Below, in pieces: positions 6,588 through 14,404 of a DNA stretch of 16,984 nt; position 1 is the stretch's first letter; each line of letters begins with the position of its first letter. The notes beneath the pieces were generated by a model. That model saw nothing but the letters and a program-made list of their open reading frames with translations, was not told the DNA's origin and did not search any database. Origin of the DNA: Pedobacter ureilyticus (GTDB taxonomy: Bacteria; Bacteroidota; Bacteroidia; Sphingobacteriales; Sphingobacteriaceae); contig NZ_SSHJ01000039.1 in NCBI RefSeq assembly GCF_005925345.1, positions 1-16,984 of the forward strand, written 5' to 3'. The position numbers were made by a program, and so were the translations under genes.

Positions 6588-7217
6588 CTATTTTTTTATG
6601 AGGTTAATAAACACTTCCGAGTTGGCTCTTGGAGGAATGCTGTTATAACATTCATCCATTGTTTTGATAAAATAATACGGTTCAAAAATAGGTTTGTATT
6701 CGCAAGGACAACCTCCAAAAGGTGGAAACGGTTGGTTGAATTGTTTGTCGAATAGCACACCTATTATTTTACCCTTTCCATTGAGTATTGAAGCTGTTTT
6801 TTTTGAATATTCATTTCTACTAGCAGGTGGAATGGCACAAAAAAATGTTTGCTCGATGATCAAATCATAACTGCCCTGATGATTGAAAAAGTCTTCGCAC
6901 AAAACGTTTATCTGTGTTTTGTCAGCAAACTTTTCTTTTAACGCTTCAACTGCTTTTGGTGCAATATCTATTAGCGTAATGTTTGTAAATCCATTCGCTA
7001 TCAAAAATTCTGCTTCATAGGCATTTCCACAACCCGGAATAAGAATAGCTGCATTTTTATTATGGTATTGTGCCATATACTCCGTAATAGCAGGCGAAGC
7101 CTGTCCGACATCCCATCCTGTTTCATTTTTCTGCCACCGTTCATTCCAATAGTTTTGGTCAAGTGGGTTTTCGCATTGCGTTACACAACAGGCTATATCA
7201 TTTTCTTCTTTACTCAT
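6588..7217 (-). CDS. TPMT-family S-adenosylmethionine-dependent methyltransferase
   Basis: The 209-residue protein matches the thiopurine S-methyltransferase family (class I SAM methyltransferase). It has WNERWQKNETGWDVGQASP near residues 24-42, the SAM-binding glycine loop ILIPGCGNAYEAEFL (about 58-72), the acidic end of the second strand ITLIDIAPKAVEAL, then CEDFF and IIEQTFFCAIPP. Family members methylate sulfur or selenium nucleophiles, including thiols, tellurite and selenite derivatives. Next to a rhodanese and a persulfide dioxygenase, a role in methylating sulfide or low-molecular-weight thiols is plausible but unproven. Its first 8 bases overlap the rhodanese stop region. The N-terminus is Cys-rich (ACCVTQC), which the core family does not need. 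Confidence 0.87.
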   Translation of the reverse strand: MSKEENDIACCVTQCENPLDQNYWNERWQKNETGWDVGQASPAITEYMAQYHNKNAAILIPGCGNAYEAEFLIANGFTNITLIDIAPKAVEALKEKFADKTQINVLCEDFFNHQGSYDLIIEQTFFCAIPPASRNEYSKKTASILNGKGKIIGVLFDKQFNQPFPPFGGCPCEYKPIFEPYYFIKTMDECYNSIPPRANSEVFINLIKK

Positions 7218-7524
7218 TTACCAACTGATTTACATCTTCCCAAGTGCCACCGTTTATAACATTCTGAAAACCGCTCTGCTCCAAAATACTTTTTGCCTGT
7301 CCGCTTCTATTTCCACTTCTGCAAAAAACAACGATATTTTTCTTGCCCTTGAATTTTGGTAATTCCATTGGTACTTTATCCAATGGAATATTTACCGCTC
7401 CTTTTACACTGCCTGCCGAAAACTCGTCAGGTGTGCGAACATCTACTAAAAACGCACCGTCTTTTATAGCTTCTGATAATTGACTGTTATCTGTTTTGCC
7501 AAATATTGCTGAAAAAAGTCCCAT
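7210..7524 (-). CDS. Single-domain rhodanese (sulfurtransferase)
   Basis: The ATG at 7524 (MGLFSAIFGK) is preferred over a TTG at 7551 and gives 104 residues. The single rhodanese domain has FLVDVRTPDEFSAGSVKGAVNIPLD and the active-site loop CRSGNRS with catalytic Cys68. The six-residue loop fits sulfur rather than phosphate substrates. It would accept persulfide sulfur and pass it to thiols or cyanide. The gene starts 11 bp after the persulfide dioxygenase stop and overlaps the methyltransferase start by 8 bp. A short N-terminal hydrophobic-amphipathic segment (GLFSAIFG) may let it associate with the membrane. Confidence 0.93.
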   Translation of the reverse strand: MGLFSAIFGKTDNSQLSEAIKDGAFLVDVRTPDEFSAGSVKGAVNIPLDKVPMELPKFKGKKNIVVFCRSGNRSGQAKSILEQSGFQNVINGGTWEDVNQLVNE

Positions 7525-7535
7525 AGTTTTAAATT

Positions 7536-8954
7536 TTAAGCTTTTGTACAAGATGTTTCATTACATCCAATTGTTTTACCATTTTCTGCTATCCACTCTT
7601 TCATTCCTCCAGAAAAGTTTTTCACGTTTTTAAAGCCGTTTTTGGCAAGGATCGAATAGGCAATGGCTGATCGGTCGCCTGCCTGACAATGTATAACCAC
7701 CTGTTTGTCTTTGCTGATTTTACCCAAGTTGTCCTGTAATGTTCCAACAAAAACGTTTTCTGCACCTTCAACGTGTCCTGCTTCATATTCCGATGCACCA
7801 CGAACATCTACTATCTGTACATTATCCTTTCCTATCTGGGTTTTAAATTCTTCCAAAGAAATGACATCTGAAGTATGGAGCTCAATTCCTGTAGCATTTA
7901 CATCTGAAATATATCCGAAAATGTTGTCCAAGCCGATACGCATCAATTTACGGGTCAAATCTTCCATCTGACTGTCTTCGGCTACCAAAATAAACTGCTC
8001 TTGATAATTCAATAACCAACCGCACCAAGTAGCGAAAGAATTATTACCCTGAATGTTTAGCGTATTAGGAATAAAACCTTTGGCAAATTCTACTTTATTG
8101 CGAGTATCTATTACCTTCATGCCTTTTTCATAGGCAGAAATAAACTGCTCTTTGGTTAGCTCTGGATGTTTCGGAACATCTATAAGCAACGGACGATCAA
8201 CTTTGTTTAAGTGCTTCATCATCGCAAAGTATTTCGGTGGTTCGGGCTGGTCGGCTAAAAGGTAGTCGATGAACCCTTTTTCATTTTCGCTGTATTGAAG
8301 CGCCCAGTTTCTAATTTTCTCATAGCCAACTGTAGAACTTGCTACGGCTCCTAAAGCCTTGCCACAAGCAGAACCTGCGCCATGTCCCGACCATACCTGC
8401 ACATATTCTGGAAGTGCCGCAAACTTTTTCAAGGATTGGAACATTTGTTTGGCTCCATCTTCTTTTGTACCAGCAAGTCCAGCAGCTTTTTCGAGTAAAT
8501 CAGGACGGCCTATATCACCAACAAATACAAAATCACCTGTTAGTACTATAACGGGCTTATCTGTCGCCGGATGGTCAGTCAATAGAAAGCTGATACTTTC
8601 TGGCGTATGGCCTGGTGTATGCATTACTTCTAATGTGAGGTTGCCCACTCTGATAATATCCCCTTCTTTTAGCCCTTTGTGCGGAAACTGGTATTGCCAA
8701 TCTTCGCCTCCTTCGTCTGAAAGGTATATTGTTGCGTTTGTTACTGCTGCAAGTTCCCTTGAACCACAAAGAAAGTCTGCATGAATGTGAGTTTCAGCTA
8801 TGTATGTAATACGGAGGTTGTTTTGTTTTGCGATGTCGATGTATACATCAATATCACGTTGTGCATCAATTACTATGGCTTCCCCAGTTTTTTGACAGCC
8901 AATAACATAACTGCCTTGTGCTAAACTCTTATCATAAACGTGTTGAAAAAACAT
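7536..8954 (-). CDS. CstB-like persulfide dioxygenase with two rhodanese domains
   Basis: The 472-residue protein joins a metallo-beta-lactamase-fold persulfide dioxygenase (about 1-245) to two rhodanese domains. Predicted Fe(II) ligands are His56 (in ETHIHADF), His112 (MHTPGHTP) and Asp141 (LTGDFVFVGDIGRPD), with the WSGHGAGS motif near 191. The first rhodanese domain (about 258-355, IDTRNKVEFAKGFIPNT) has no catalytic cysteine. The second (about 365-465, VDVRGASEYEAGHVEGA) has Cys423 in CQAGDRS. This is the layout of CstB, which converts persulfide plus oxygen to thiosulfate. The protein ends in a short CNETSCTKA tail with two extra cysteines. The gene lies 32 bp after the peroxiredoxin and 11 bp before the rhodanese. 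Family support is strong. Confidence 0.93.
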   Translation of the reverse strand: MFFQHVYDKSLAQGSYVIGCQKTGEAIVIDAQRDIDVYIDIAKQNNLRITYIAETHIHADFLCGSRELAAVTNATIYLSDEGGEDWQYQFPHKGLKEGDIIRVGNLTLEVMHTPGHTPESISFLLTDHPATDKPVIVLTGDFVFVGDIGRPDLLEKAAGLAGTKEDGAKQMFQSLKKFAALPEYVQVWSGHGAGSACGKALGAVASSTVGYEKIRNWALQYSENEKGFIDYLLADQPEPPKYFAMMKHLNKVDRPLLIDVPKHPELTKEQFISAYEKGMKVIDTRNKVEFAKGFIPNTLNIQGNNSFATWCGWLLNYQEQFILVAEDSQMEDLTRKLMRIGLDNIFGYISDVNATGIELHTSDVISLEEFKTQIGKDNVQIVDVRGASEYEAGHVEGAENVFVGTLQDNLGKISKDKQVVIHCQAGDRSAIAYSILAKNGFKNVKNFSGGMKEWIAENGKTIGCNETSCTKA

Positions 8955-8986
8955 ATTCTTTAGTTTTTAATTAATTTTAAATGAAA

Positions 8987-9643
8987 TTACCCAATTGTTT
9001 TTTTAGCCAAATACCAATCTATCTGCTCTAATTCCTTATCGGCTTTTCTTGCCGCCAAAGCTTCTATTGTTTTTGGAGCACCCACAATTACTTTATCTCC
9101 AGGCTGCCAATTAAGTGGCATTGCTACTTTATGTTCATCCGAAGTTTGTAGAGCAAGCAATGAGCGTTTAATTTCGTCCATATTTCTTCCCACGTTTAGT
9201 GGATAATACATTATCAAACGTACTTTCCCTTCGGGATCCATTATAAAAACGGCACGAACAGCTGCTGTTTCACTTTCGCCTGGTTGTAACATTCCATAAA
9301 GTTTTGAGACTTCCATGGAAATATCCGCAATTATTGGAAAATCAAATAAAATTCCTGTTTTTTCATGAACTGCATTTACCCAGGCAATATGAGAATGAAT
9401 ACTGTCAATACTTAAACCAATTAATTTGGTGTTGTGTTCGGCAAAGAAATCTTTTTCAAGTGCAAAACCACTCATTTCTGTTGTACATACAGGTGTAAAA
9501 TCAGCAGGGTGTGAAAAAAACACAACCCAGCTTCCTTTATTATATTCAGAAAATTTTAAATTTCCAGTTGTTGTCACTGCGTCAAAGTCTGGAGCTATAT
9601 CGCCAATTCTTGGCATTGTATTTTTAATTTCTTGTGTTTCCAT
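8987..9643 (-). CDS. 1-Cys peroxiredoxin (Prx6 type)
   Basis: The 218-residue protein has the Prx6-family core: PRIGDIAPDFDAVTTTG, the active site HPADFTPVCTTEM with peroxidatic Cys53 (the only cysteine), GLSIDSIHSHIAWVN, and the C-terminal dimerisation part ending in MPLNWQPGDKV and DWYLAKKTIG. It reduces peroxides, and in a sulfide-oxidising cluster it may also deal with peroxide made during sulfide oxidation. The ATG at 9643 adds nine residues before the usual MPRIGD start; both are possible. It is the first gene after a promoter with a Crp-type box (9664-9710). The gap to the dioxygenase gene is 32 bp. Confidence 0.93.
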   Translation of the reverse strand: METQEIKNTMPRIGDIAPDFDAVTTTGNLKFSEYNKGSWVVFFSHPADFTPVCTTEMSGFALEKDFFAEHNTKLIGLSIDSIHSHIAWVNAVHEKTGILFDFPIIADISMEVSKLYGMLQPGESETAAVRAVFIMDPEGKVRLIMYYPLNVGRNMDEIKRSLLALQTSDEHKVAMPLNWQPGDKVIVGAPKTIEALAARKADKELEQIDWYLAKKTIG

Positions 9644-9663
9644 TTTTCTATTTGTTTATAATG

Positions 9664-9710
9664 CTAAATTACCATGTTGATTTTTCCTGTACAGCTACTT
9701 TGGTTACACA
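9664..9710 (-). promoter_or_regulatory. Crp-type box and -7 element in front of the peroxiredoxin operon
   Basis: A Crp/Fnr-like box lies at 9691-9710 (plus strand ACAGCTACTTTGGTTACACA). On the minus strand a TAATTTAG (-7 like, consensus TAnnTTTG) lies at 9664-9671. The box centre (9700.5) is 33.0 bp upstream of the -7 centre (9667.5). The -7 element ends 20 bp before the ATG at 9643. The same spacing occurs at two other promoters in this window, one of them the promoter of the Crp-type regulator itself. The placement corresponds to a class II activator site near -40. The match is inferred from sequence and spacing only. Confidence 0.7.
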
Positions 9711-9724
9711 AGGATATTATTTTA

Positions 9725-9734
9725 CCTAATTAGG
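9725..9734. repeat. Perfect 10-bp palindrome next to the peroxiredoxin promoter box
   Basis: CCTAATTAGG is a perfect palindrome 15 bp upstream (relative to transcription) of the Crp-type box. It lies in the gap between cydB and the peroxiredoxin gene. It may be a second operator or chance in AT-rich DNA. The region at 14422 contains a related but imperfect ACCTAGCCT. Confidence 0.3.
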
Positions 9735-9763
9735 CAATTTCTTTTTTTAATCTAGCTCGGATA

Positions 9764-10801
9764 CTAGTAGCTTGTATCGTCTAGCTTTACTTTACCCTTA
9801 AAGGTCTTATACAAAAAGATAAAGTACCCTGCTAGTAAAGGAGTTCCAATAAGAACAATGGTCAGCATAATACCTAATGATTTTTGTGAAGACGCCGCAT
9901 TGTATATGGTTACGCTATATTTTGGGTCAATCGTAGAAATCAATAATGTTGGATATAATTGTAAAGCAACAAGGCCGAGTAATAAAGCCATCGTTAATGA
10001 TGAAAAAATTAGGGCTTGCATATAGCTTTTTTTAGAAGCGAGGCGAGGCACATTTGCAACTGCCAAGAAAGAAAGTATTGGAGTAATAAAATAGAAAGGG
10101 TTATTCCTGAAAGTTGCTGTAACCTCTGGGATAAATATTAGGGTATAGAGCGTTGTAATACCAAAGGTTATTATAAAAAATATTATTCCTTTTTTCAGTA
10201 GAAAAGTCAGTCTAGAGTGTAATCTTCCTTCGGTCTTTATCAAAAGGTAAATTGCCCCTTGTGTCATAAATAATGATAGCGTTGTAAGACCTACCATTAT
10301 TGCATATGGATTTAAAAAAGAGAAGAACATACCGCCTTTATAGCTATGATTTTCTCCCAGCGGGAAACCTTGTAAAATATTACCAAGAACAATACCTAAT
10401 AAAAAGGCAATCATAATACTGGAAACACTATACACAATATCCCAAGTTTTTCGCCACCATAGCATATCTTCTGCACTTCTGAATTTGATTGCAGCTGCCC
10501 TAAGAATATTAAACATTAGGAAAAGCATAAACGGAACGTACATTGCCGACAACATGGTAGCATACATTACTGGAAAACCAGCAAACAATGCACCACCACC
10601 AATTACCAGCCAAACTTGATTGGCATCCCAAACAGGAGCAATGGCATTAATTGCCACTCGACGGCTTAAATCCTTTTGAAAAAATAAATGCCAAGCTCCA
10701 GCACCAAAGTCAAATCCCTCAAGTATGGCATAACCGGAAAATAAAAGACCAATAACTAAATACCACAAGGTTGGATAGTCTATTCCTAAAAAATATTCCA
10801 T
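9764..10801 (-). CDS. cydB: Cytochrome bd oxidase subunit II
   Basis: The 345-residue integral membrane protein has about eight to nine helices. It starts MEYFLGIDYPTLWYLVIGLLFSGYAILEGFDFGAGAW, with the subunit II hallmark GFDFGAG, followed by NAIAPVWDANQVWLVIGGGALFAGFP. Subunit II pairs with CydA to form the quinol oxidase that reduces oxygen to water. It follows cydA after 19 bp. The length is a little below that of E. coli CydB (379). In the neighbourhood of sulfide:quinone oxidoreductase, the oxidase probably serves as the terminal acceptor for sulfide-derived quinol; bd oxidases are known to resist sulfide poisoning better than haem-copper oxidases. Confidence 0.95.
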   Translation of the reverse strand: MEYFLGIDYPTLWYLVIGLLFSGYAILEGFDFGAGAWHLFFQKDLSRRVAINAIAPVWDANQVWLVIGGGALFAGFPVMYATMLSAMYVPFMLFLMFNILRAAAIKFRSAEDMLWWRKTWDIVYSVSSIMIAFLLGIVLGNILQGFPLGENHSYKGGMFFSFLNPYAIMVGLTTLSLFMTQGAIYLLIKTEGRLHSRLTFLLKKGIIFFIITFGITTLYTLIFIPEVTATFRNNPFYFITPILSFLAVANVPRLASKKSYMQALIFSSLTMALLLGLVALQLYPTLLISTIDPKYSVTIYNAASSQKSLGIMLTIVLIGTPLLAGYFIFLYKTFKGKVKLDDTSY

Positions 10802-10820
10802 AACTATTGATTTTAATTCT

Positions 10821-12173
10821 TTAGAAAGATTGAAAACTAACCAGTGTGCTGCTTTCTTCGTAAGGCCCGTGTTTTATTTTTTTATTGACCATATATATAA
10901 ATAGCACAAATAATAGTGCATAAATAATTGTAAACATAATTAATGAAAATACGATTTGATTAGCTGAAACCTCTTGCGAAAATGCATCGCTAGTACGTAA
11001 ATGACCATAAACAACCCAAGGTTGTCTTCCCATTTCGGCGGCATACCAACCTACTTGATTGGCAATTTGAGGCAGTATCACCGAAAATGAAAATATCCAT
11101 AATAGCCACCTGGTTTCAAATAATTTTCCACGCCACCATAAGAAACTAGCATATAATGTCAATCCTATTAGTATCATTCCGATAGCAATCATGATGTGAT
11201 AAAATTGAAAAACGGCATTGATTTGGCTTGGTCTATCTTTAACAGGAAAACTATTTAAACCAGTTATAGGAGCTTTAAAATTTTGGTGTACCAAAAAAGA
11301 TAATCCTCCAGGGATTTTCAAACCTGTCACTTCTTGTTTTTCTTTATCTACCCAACCAAAAATATATAAATCGGCAGGAGCTGACTTTTTAAAATGACCT
11401 TCCATAGCGGCTAATTTTGCTGGTTGATTTACAGCAACTCCATCAGCAGAGCTGTGCCCAGAAATTAATTGTGATAATGAAAAAATGGTCGCTACAACTA
11501 AAGCAATTTTAAAAGCTTTTTTAGAAATTTCTACATAACGTCCTTTGCTTAAATAGTAGGCATGAACGCTTAAAACCAAAAATGCACCAGCTAAAAATGA
11601 TCCTTGCCAAGTATGCACTAATCTATCCATGCTTGATGGATTGAATACCATTGCCCAAAAATCGGTCACTTCAGCTCTTGTGTTTAATCCCTCTCCAACA
11701 ATGTGATAGCCCGCTGGAGTTTGTTGCCAAGAATTTGCAACCACAATCCAAACTGCTGAAAACATTGAACCGAGAAACACGCCTATTGTTGAGACTAAAT
11801 GTACCCAAGGTTTTACTCGATGCCAGCCAAAAAGGAGTACACCTAGAAAAGCACTTTCTAAACCAAAAGCAAATAAACCTTCAGCAGCTAAAGCACTTCC
11901 AAAAATATCGCCTACATATCGCGAATAAACAGCCCAATTGGTACCAAATTCAAATTCCATGATGATACCAGTTGCTACTCCGATACCAAAAGTCAGTGCA
12001 AATATTTTAATCCAAAAACGTGTTAAAATTTCGTATTCTTTTTTACCAGTTCTAAGATATAAACTTTCCATAATGACCATTATCAATCCAATGCCAATAC
12101 TTAATGGTGGGTAGATGTAATGGAAAGCGATAGTAAATGCAAACTGAATTCGAGCCAGAATTTCTACATCCAT
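10821..12173 (-). CDS. cydA: Cytochrome bd oxidase subunit I, short Q-loop type
   Basis: The 450-residue protein carries the catalytic haems. The b595/d-side ligand candidate is His18 (FTIAFHYIYPP). The family glutamate is about Glu98 (ALAAEGLFAFG). His187 (MDRLVHTWQGSFLAG) and Met328 (FYHIMIAIGM) are the likely b558 ligands, and GRQPW (382-386) is conserved. E. coli CydA has 522 residues; the shorter length here lies in the periplasmic Q-loop, so this is the short Q-loop form as in Bacillus and CIO-type oxidases. It follows the SQR gene after a 79-bp gap without a recognisable Crp box, so readthrough from the tauE promoter is likely. Membrane protein; quinol oxidation and oxygen reduction. 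Confidence 0.95.
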   Translation of the reverse strand: MDVEILARIQFAFTIAFHYIYPPLSIGIGLIMVIMESLYLRTGKKEYEILTRFWIKIFALTFGIGVATGIIMEFEFGTNWAVYSRYVGDIFGSALAAEGLFAFGLESAFLGVLLFGWHRVKPWVHLVSTIGVFLGSMFSAVWIVVANSWQQTPAGYHIVGEGLNTRAEVTDFWAMVFNPSSMDRLVHTWQGSFLAGAFLVLSVHAYYLSKGRYVEISKKAFKIALVVATIFSLSQLISGHSSADGVAVNQPAKLAAMEGHFKKSAPADLYIFGWVDKEKQEVTGLKIPGGLSFLVHQNFKAPITGLNSFPVKDRPSQINAVFQFYHIMIAIGMILIGLTLYASFLWWRGKLFETRWLLWIFSFSVILPQIANQVGWYAAEMGRQPWVVYGHLRTSDAFSQEVSANQIVFSLIMFTIIYALLFVLFIYMVNKKIKHGPYEESSTLVSFQSF

Positions 12174-12252
12174 AGCGTTGTGTTTTTAAACATTGATAAG
12201 TGATATTTGGTATGGGCGTAATAAATAAATTCAGGCGATACAACCTAGGTAG

Positions 12253-13527
12253 CTAAGCTGTGCCTTTTAAAATTTTGTTCCAATATAGCCAAGGCAATAC
12301 TTTTGTTTTCAGTATCCACATTGTCCAACGTGGCTTTGCTTGGTCAAATGGAAATGTCATTTTTGGTTTGTTGTTATAATCAAACTCTGCCAACATTAAT
12401 TTTCCGTATTGCGTAGGTATCGGGCAAGCACTGTAGCCATCATATTGAGCGGTTACAGGTTGTTTATCCATTACTTCTAATAAGTTCGTAACTACAACTG
12501 GCGCTTGTTTTCGTATTGCCGCTCCAGTTTTACTACAGGGTGCATTGGTGCAATCTCCCAAAGCAAAAACATTGGCAAATCTTGAATGCTGCATTGTGTT
12601 TTTATTGACCTCAACATAACCATAAGGATTTGAAGCATCTGCTAAGGGGCTTTTTTTAATAAAATCTGGCGCAGACTGGGGAGGTACTGCATGGCATAAA
12701 TCAAATGAAAGTGTAACTTTATTTGTTAAATCAGCTTGTGATGCTTCGTTAATGCTATAACAGGCCGCTGTCGTTTCTGATAATGACTGCTTTATTGTAC
12801 TTGGAGTACTTTTGGTTTCAAACTCGATCGTTTTATTATTTGCATCAATTCCAATTGTATTAGCACTGTAATGTACTTTTATATTACCTTTTTTTAATAC
12901 TTCTTCTAATGTTGCTTTATATTCAGGCACACCAAATATAACTGTTGCTCCAGAAATATAATGTATGTCACATTTATCTAAAATACCTTTCTTACGCCAA
13001 TAGTCTACAGCCAGATACATGATTTTATGTGGGGCACCACCACATTTAATAGGCGTGGATGGGTTAGTAAAAACGGCTATTCCACCTTTAAAATTTTTAA
13101 TCATTTCCCAGGTATATGGAGCTGAGTTAAAATTATAATTACTGCTTACATTGTTTTTACCTAAAGTATCCTTTAATCCTTTTATTTTATTCCAATCTAA
13201 TTGGATACCCGGACAAACAATTAAATAATCGTATGAAATTTCTTTTCCAGAACTGCAAATTACTTTGTTTGAAGTAGGATTAAATTCAGAAACTGCTTCT
13301 TTTATCCATGTCGCATTTTTTGGAATAAAATCCTTTTCATTACGGATAGTCTTTTGAATATCAAAAATTCCTGCACCAACTAATGTCCATGCAGGCTGAT
13401 AATAATGATTTTCTGAAGGCTCAATAATGCCAATACTTAATCCCTTTCTTTTGCGAAGTAATTGTGATGCAACAGATAATCCTGCATTTCCACCGCCAAC
13501 GATAAGTATTTGATAATGCTTTTCCAT
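12253..13527 (-). CDS. sqr: Sulfide:quinone oxidoreductase, type II (SQOR-like)
   Basis: The 424-residue flavoprotein oxidises sulfide to sulfane sulfur and reduces quinone. It has the FAD-binding GGGNAGL at residues 11-17, YYQPAWTLVGAG, KCGGAPHKIMY with Cys162, GDCTNAPCSKTGAAIRKQAP, and the C-terminal GYSACPIP with Cys368, LAEFDYNNKPKMTFPFDQ and LYWNKILKG. The cysteines Cys162 and Cys368 correspond to the active-site pair of human SQOR, and the C-terminus is very close to it, so this is a type II enzyme. A segment at about 240-268 (Ser/Thr-rich, with an extra CYSINEAS) seems longer than in relatives. The gene lies 12 bp after tauE and 79 bp before cydA, directly ahead of a quinol oxidase. 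Confidence 0.95.
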   Translation of the reverse strand: MEKHYQILIVGGGNAGLSVASQLLRKRKGLSIGIIEPSENHYYQPAWTLVGAGIFDIQKTIRNEKDFIPKNATWIKEAVSEFNPTSNKVICSSGKEISYDYLIVCPGIQLDWNKIKGLKDTLGKNNVSSNYNFNSAPYTWEMIKNFKGGIAVFTNPSTPIKCGGAPHKIMYLAVDYWRKKGILDKCDIHYISGATVIFGVPEYKATLEEVLKKGNIKVHYSANTIGIDANNKTIEFETKSTPSTIKQSLSETTAACYSINEASQADLTNKVTLSFDLCHAVPPQSAPDFIKKSPLADASNPYGYVEVNKNTMQHSRFANVFALGDCTNAPCSKTGAAIRKQAPVVVTNLLEVMDKQPVTAQYDGYSACPIPTQYGKLMLAEFDYNNKPKMTFPFDQAKPRWTMWILKTKVLPWLYWNKILKGTA

Positions 13528-13539
13528 ATTATTATGATT

Positions 13540-14337
13540 TTAGTTTAATAAAGTTTCTTTGATGATGATGTAAATACCCATAAGCAGTACAAACCAACCG
13601 AAAGCAGGCTTTAGTTTTTTACCATCTATTTTTTTAGATAGATAGCTTCCGATAAGCACTCCGGTAATGGCGAGAGCCAAAATTTTAAAAAGAAATATCC
13701 AGTCAATTGTATAATGTGTAACGGAAATGCCAAAGCCAAAAAGGGAATTAAGAGCTATGATTACTAGCGAAGTACCGATTGTTTTTTTAAATTCTAAACG
13801 CAATAAATTGACTAGGGCAGGAATTATTAAAAAGCCTCCACCGGCGCCGATTAATCCGGTAACAAAGCCCACAAATATTCCCTGAATAACGATTAATAAT
13901 GTACCTGCGGTGGGCGTGTCGGTAGGTAAACAATCTTCTCCTTTACATTTTTTTATCATGCTGTATGAAGCGAAAATCATCAATACAGCAAAAAGTAACA
14001 TCAAAAGAATGTTTTTGGTAACGGTAAAAGCTGCAATACTGAAAACTTCTTCAGGAATAGCAGGAACGACATAAGTCCTTGTAAGGAAAACGGCTACAAT
14101 TGATGGGATCCCAAAAATAATAGCTGTTTTTATATTTACCAATCCTTTTTTGAAATAAGAAAAAGAACCAACAACGCTTGTGGAACCAACTATAAAAAGA
14201 GAATAAGCGGTAGCTAATAGTGCATCAAGACCAAATAGATAAACAAGAACTGGAACAGTAAGAATGCTGCCTCCGCCGCCTATTAACCCTAAAGAGATAC
14301 CTATAAAAATTGATGCTATATACCCTATTATGTCCAT
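13540..14337 (-). CDS. TauE/SafE-family sulfite/organosulfonate exporter
   Basis: The 265-residue inner-membrane protein has about eight helices in two repeated halves. Each half opens with the family signature: GLIGGGGSILTVPVLVYLFGLD at about residues 17-38, and GLIGAGGGFLIIPALVNLLRLE at about 157-178. TauE/SafE proteins are associated with export of sulfite or sulfoacetate-like anions. Downstream of a sulfide-oxidising system it would remove sulfite formed by persulfide dioxygenase. The start ATG lies 20 bp after a -7 box and 57 bp from the centre of the Crp-type box. It is the first gene of the tauE-sqr-cydAB operon. Confidence 0.93.
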   Translation of the reverse strand: MDIIGYIASIFIGISLGLIGGGGSILTVPVLVYLFGLDALLATAYSLFIVGSTSVVGSFSYFKKGLVNIKTAIIFGIPSIVAVFLTRTYVVPAIPEEVFSIAAFTVTKNILLMLLFAVLMIFASYSMIKKCKGEDCLPTDTPTAGTLLIVIQGIFVGFVTGLIGAGGGFLIIPALVNLLRLEFKKTIGTSLVIIALNSLFGFGISVTHYTIDWIFLFKILALAITGVLIGSYLSKKIDGKKLKPAFGWFVLLMGIYIIIKETLLN

Positions 14338-14357
14338 AGATATTTAAATTGTTACAA

Positions 14358-14404
14358 CAAATTTGCATCAATTCAAAAACCTGCACAGCTACTTTTGTTA
14401 CATA
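14358..14404 (-). promoter_or_regulatory. Crp-type box and -7 element in front of tauE-sqr-cydAB
   Basis: On the plus strand the box is AGCTACTTTTGTTACATAA with centre at 14394.5; the -7 like CAAATTTG (14358-14365, centre 14361.5) is on the same side of tauE. The distance between centres is 33.0 bp, as at the peroxiredoxin promoter. The -7 box ends 20 bp before the ATG. The left half of the box is imperfect, the right half GTTACA is clear. The box overlaps the stop codon region of the regulator gene (stop at 14398-14400). Confidence 0.7.

Noticed and set aside
8359..8784. Plus-strand 141-codon frame inside the persulfide dioxygenase gene
   Set aside because: Antisense shadow of a clearly homologous gene; no start context or known motif.
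14349..14360. Second Crp half-site (TTGTAACAA on the minus strand) at the tauE start region
   Set aside because: Only one good half-site, no matching element at the other two promoters.
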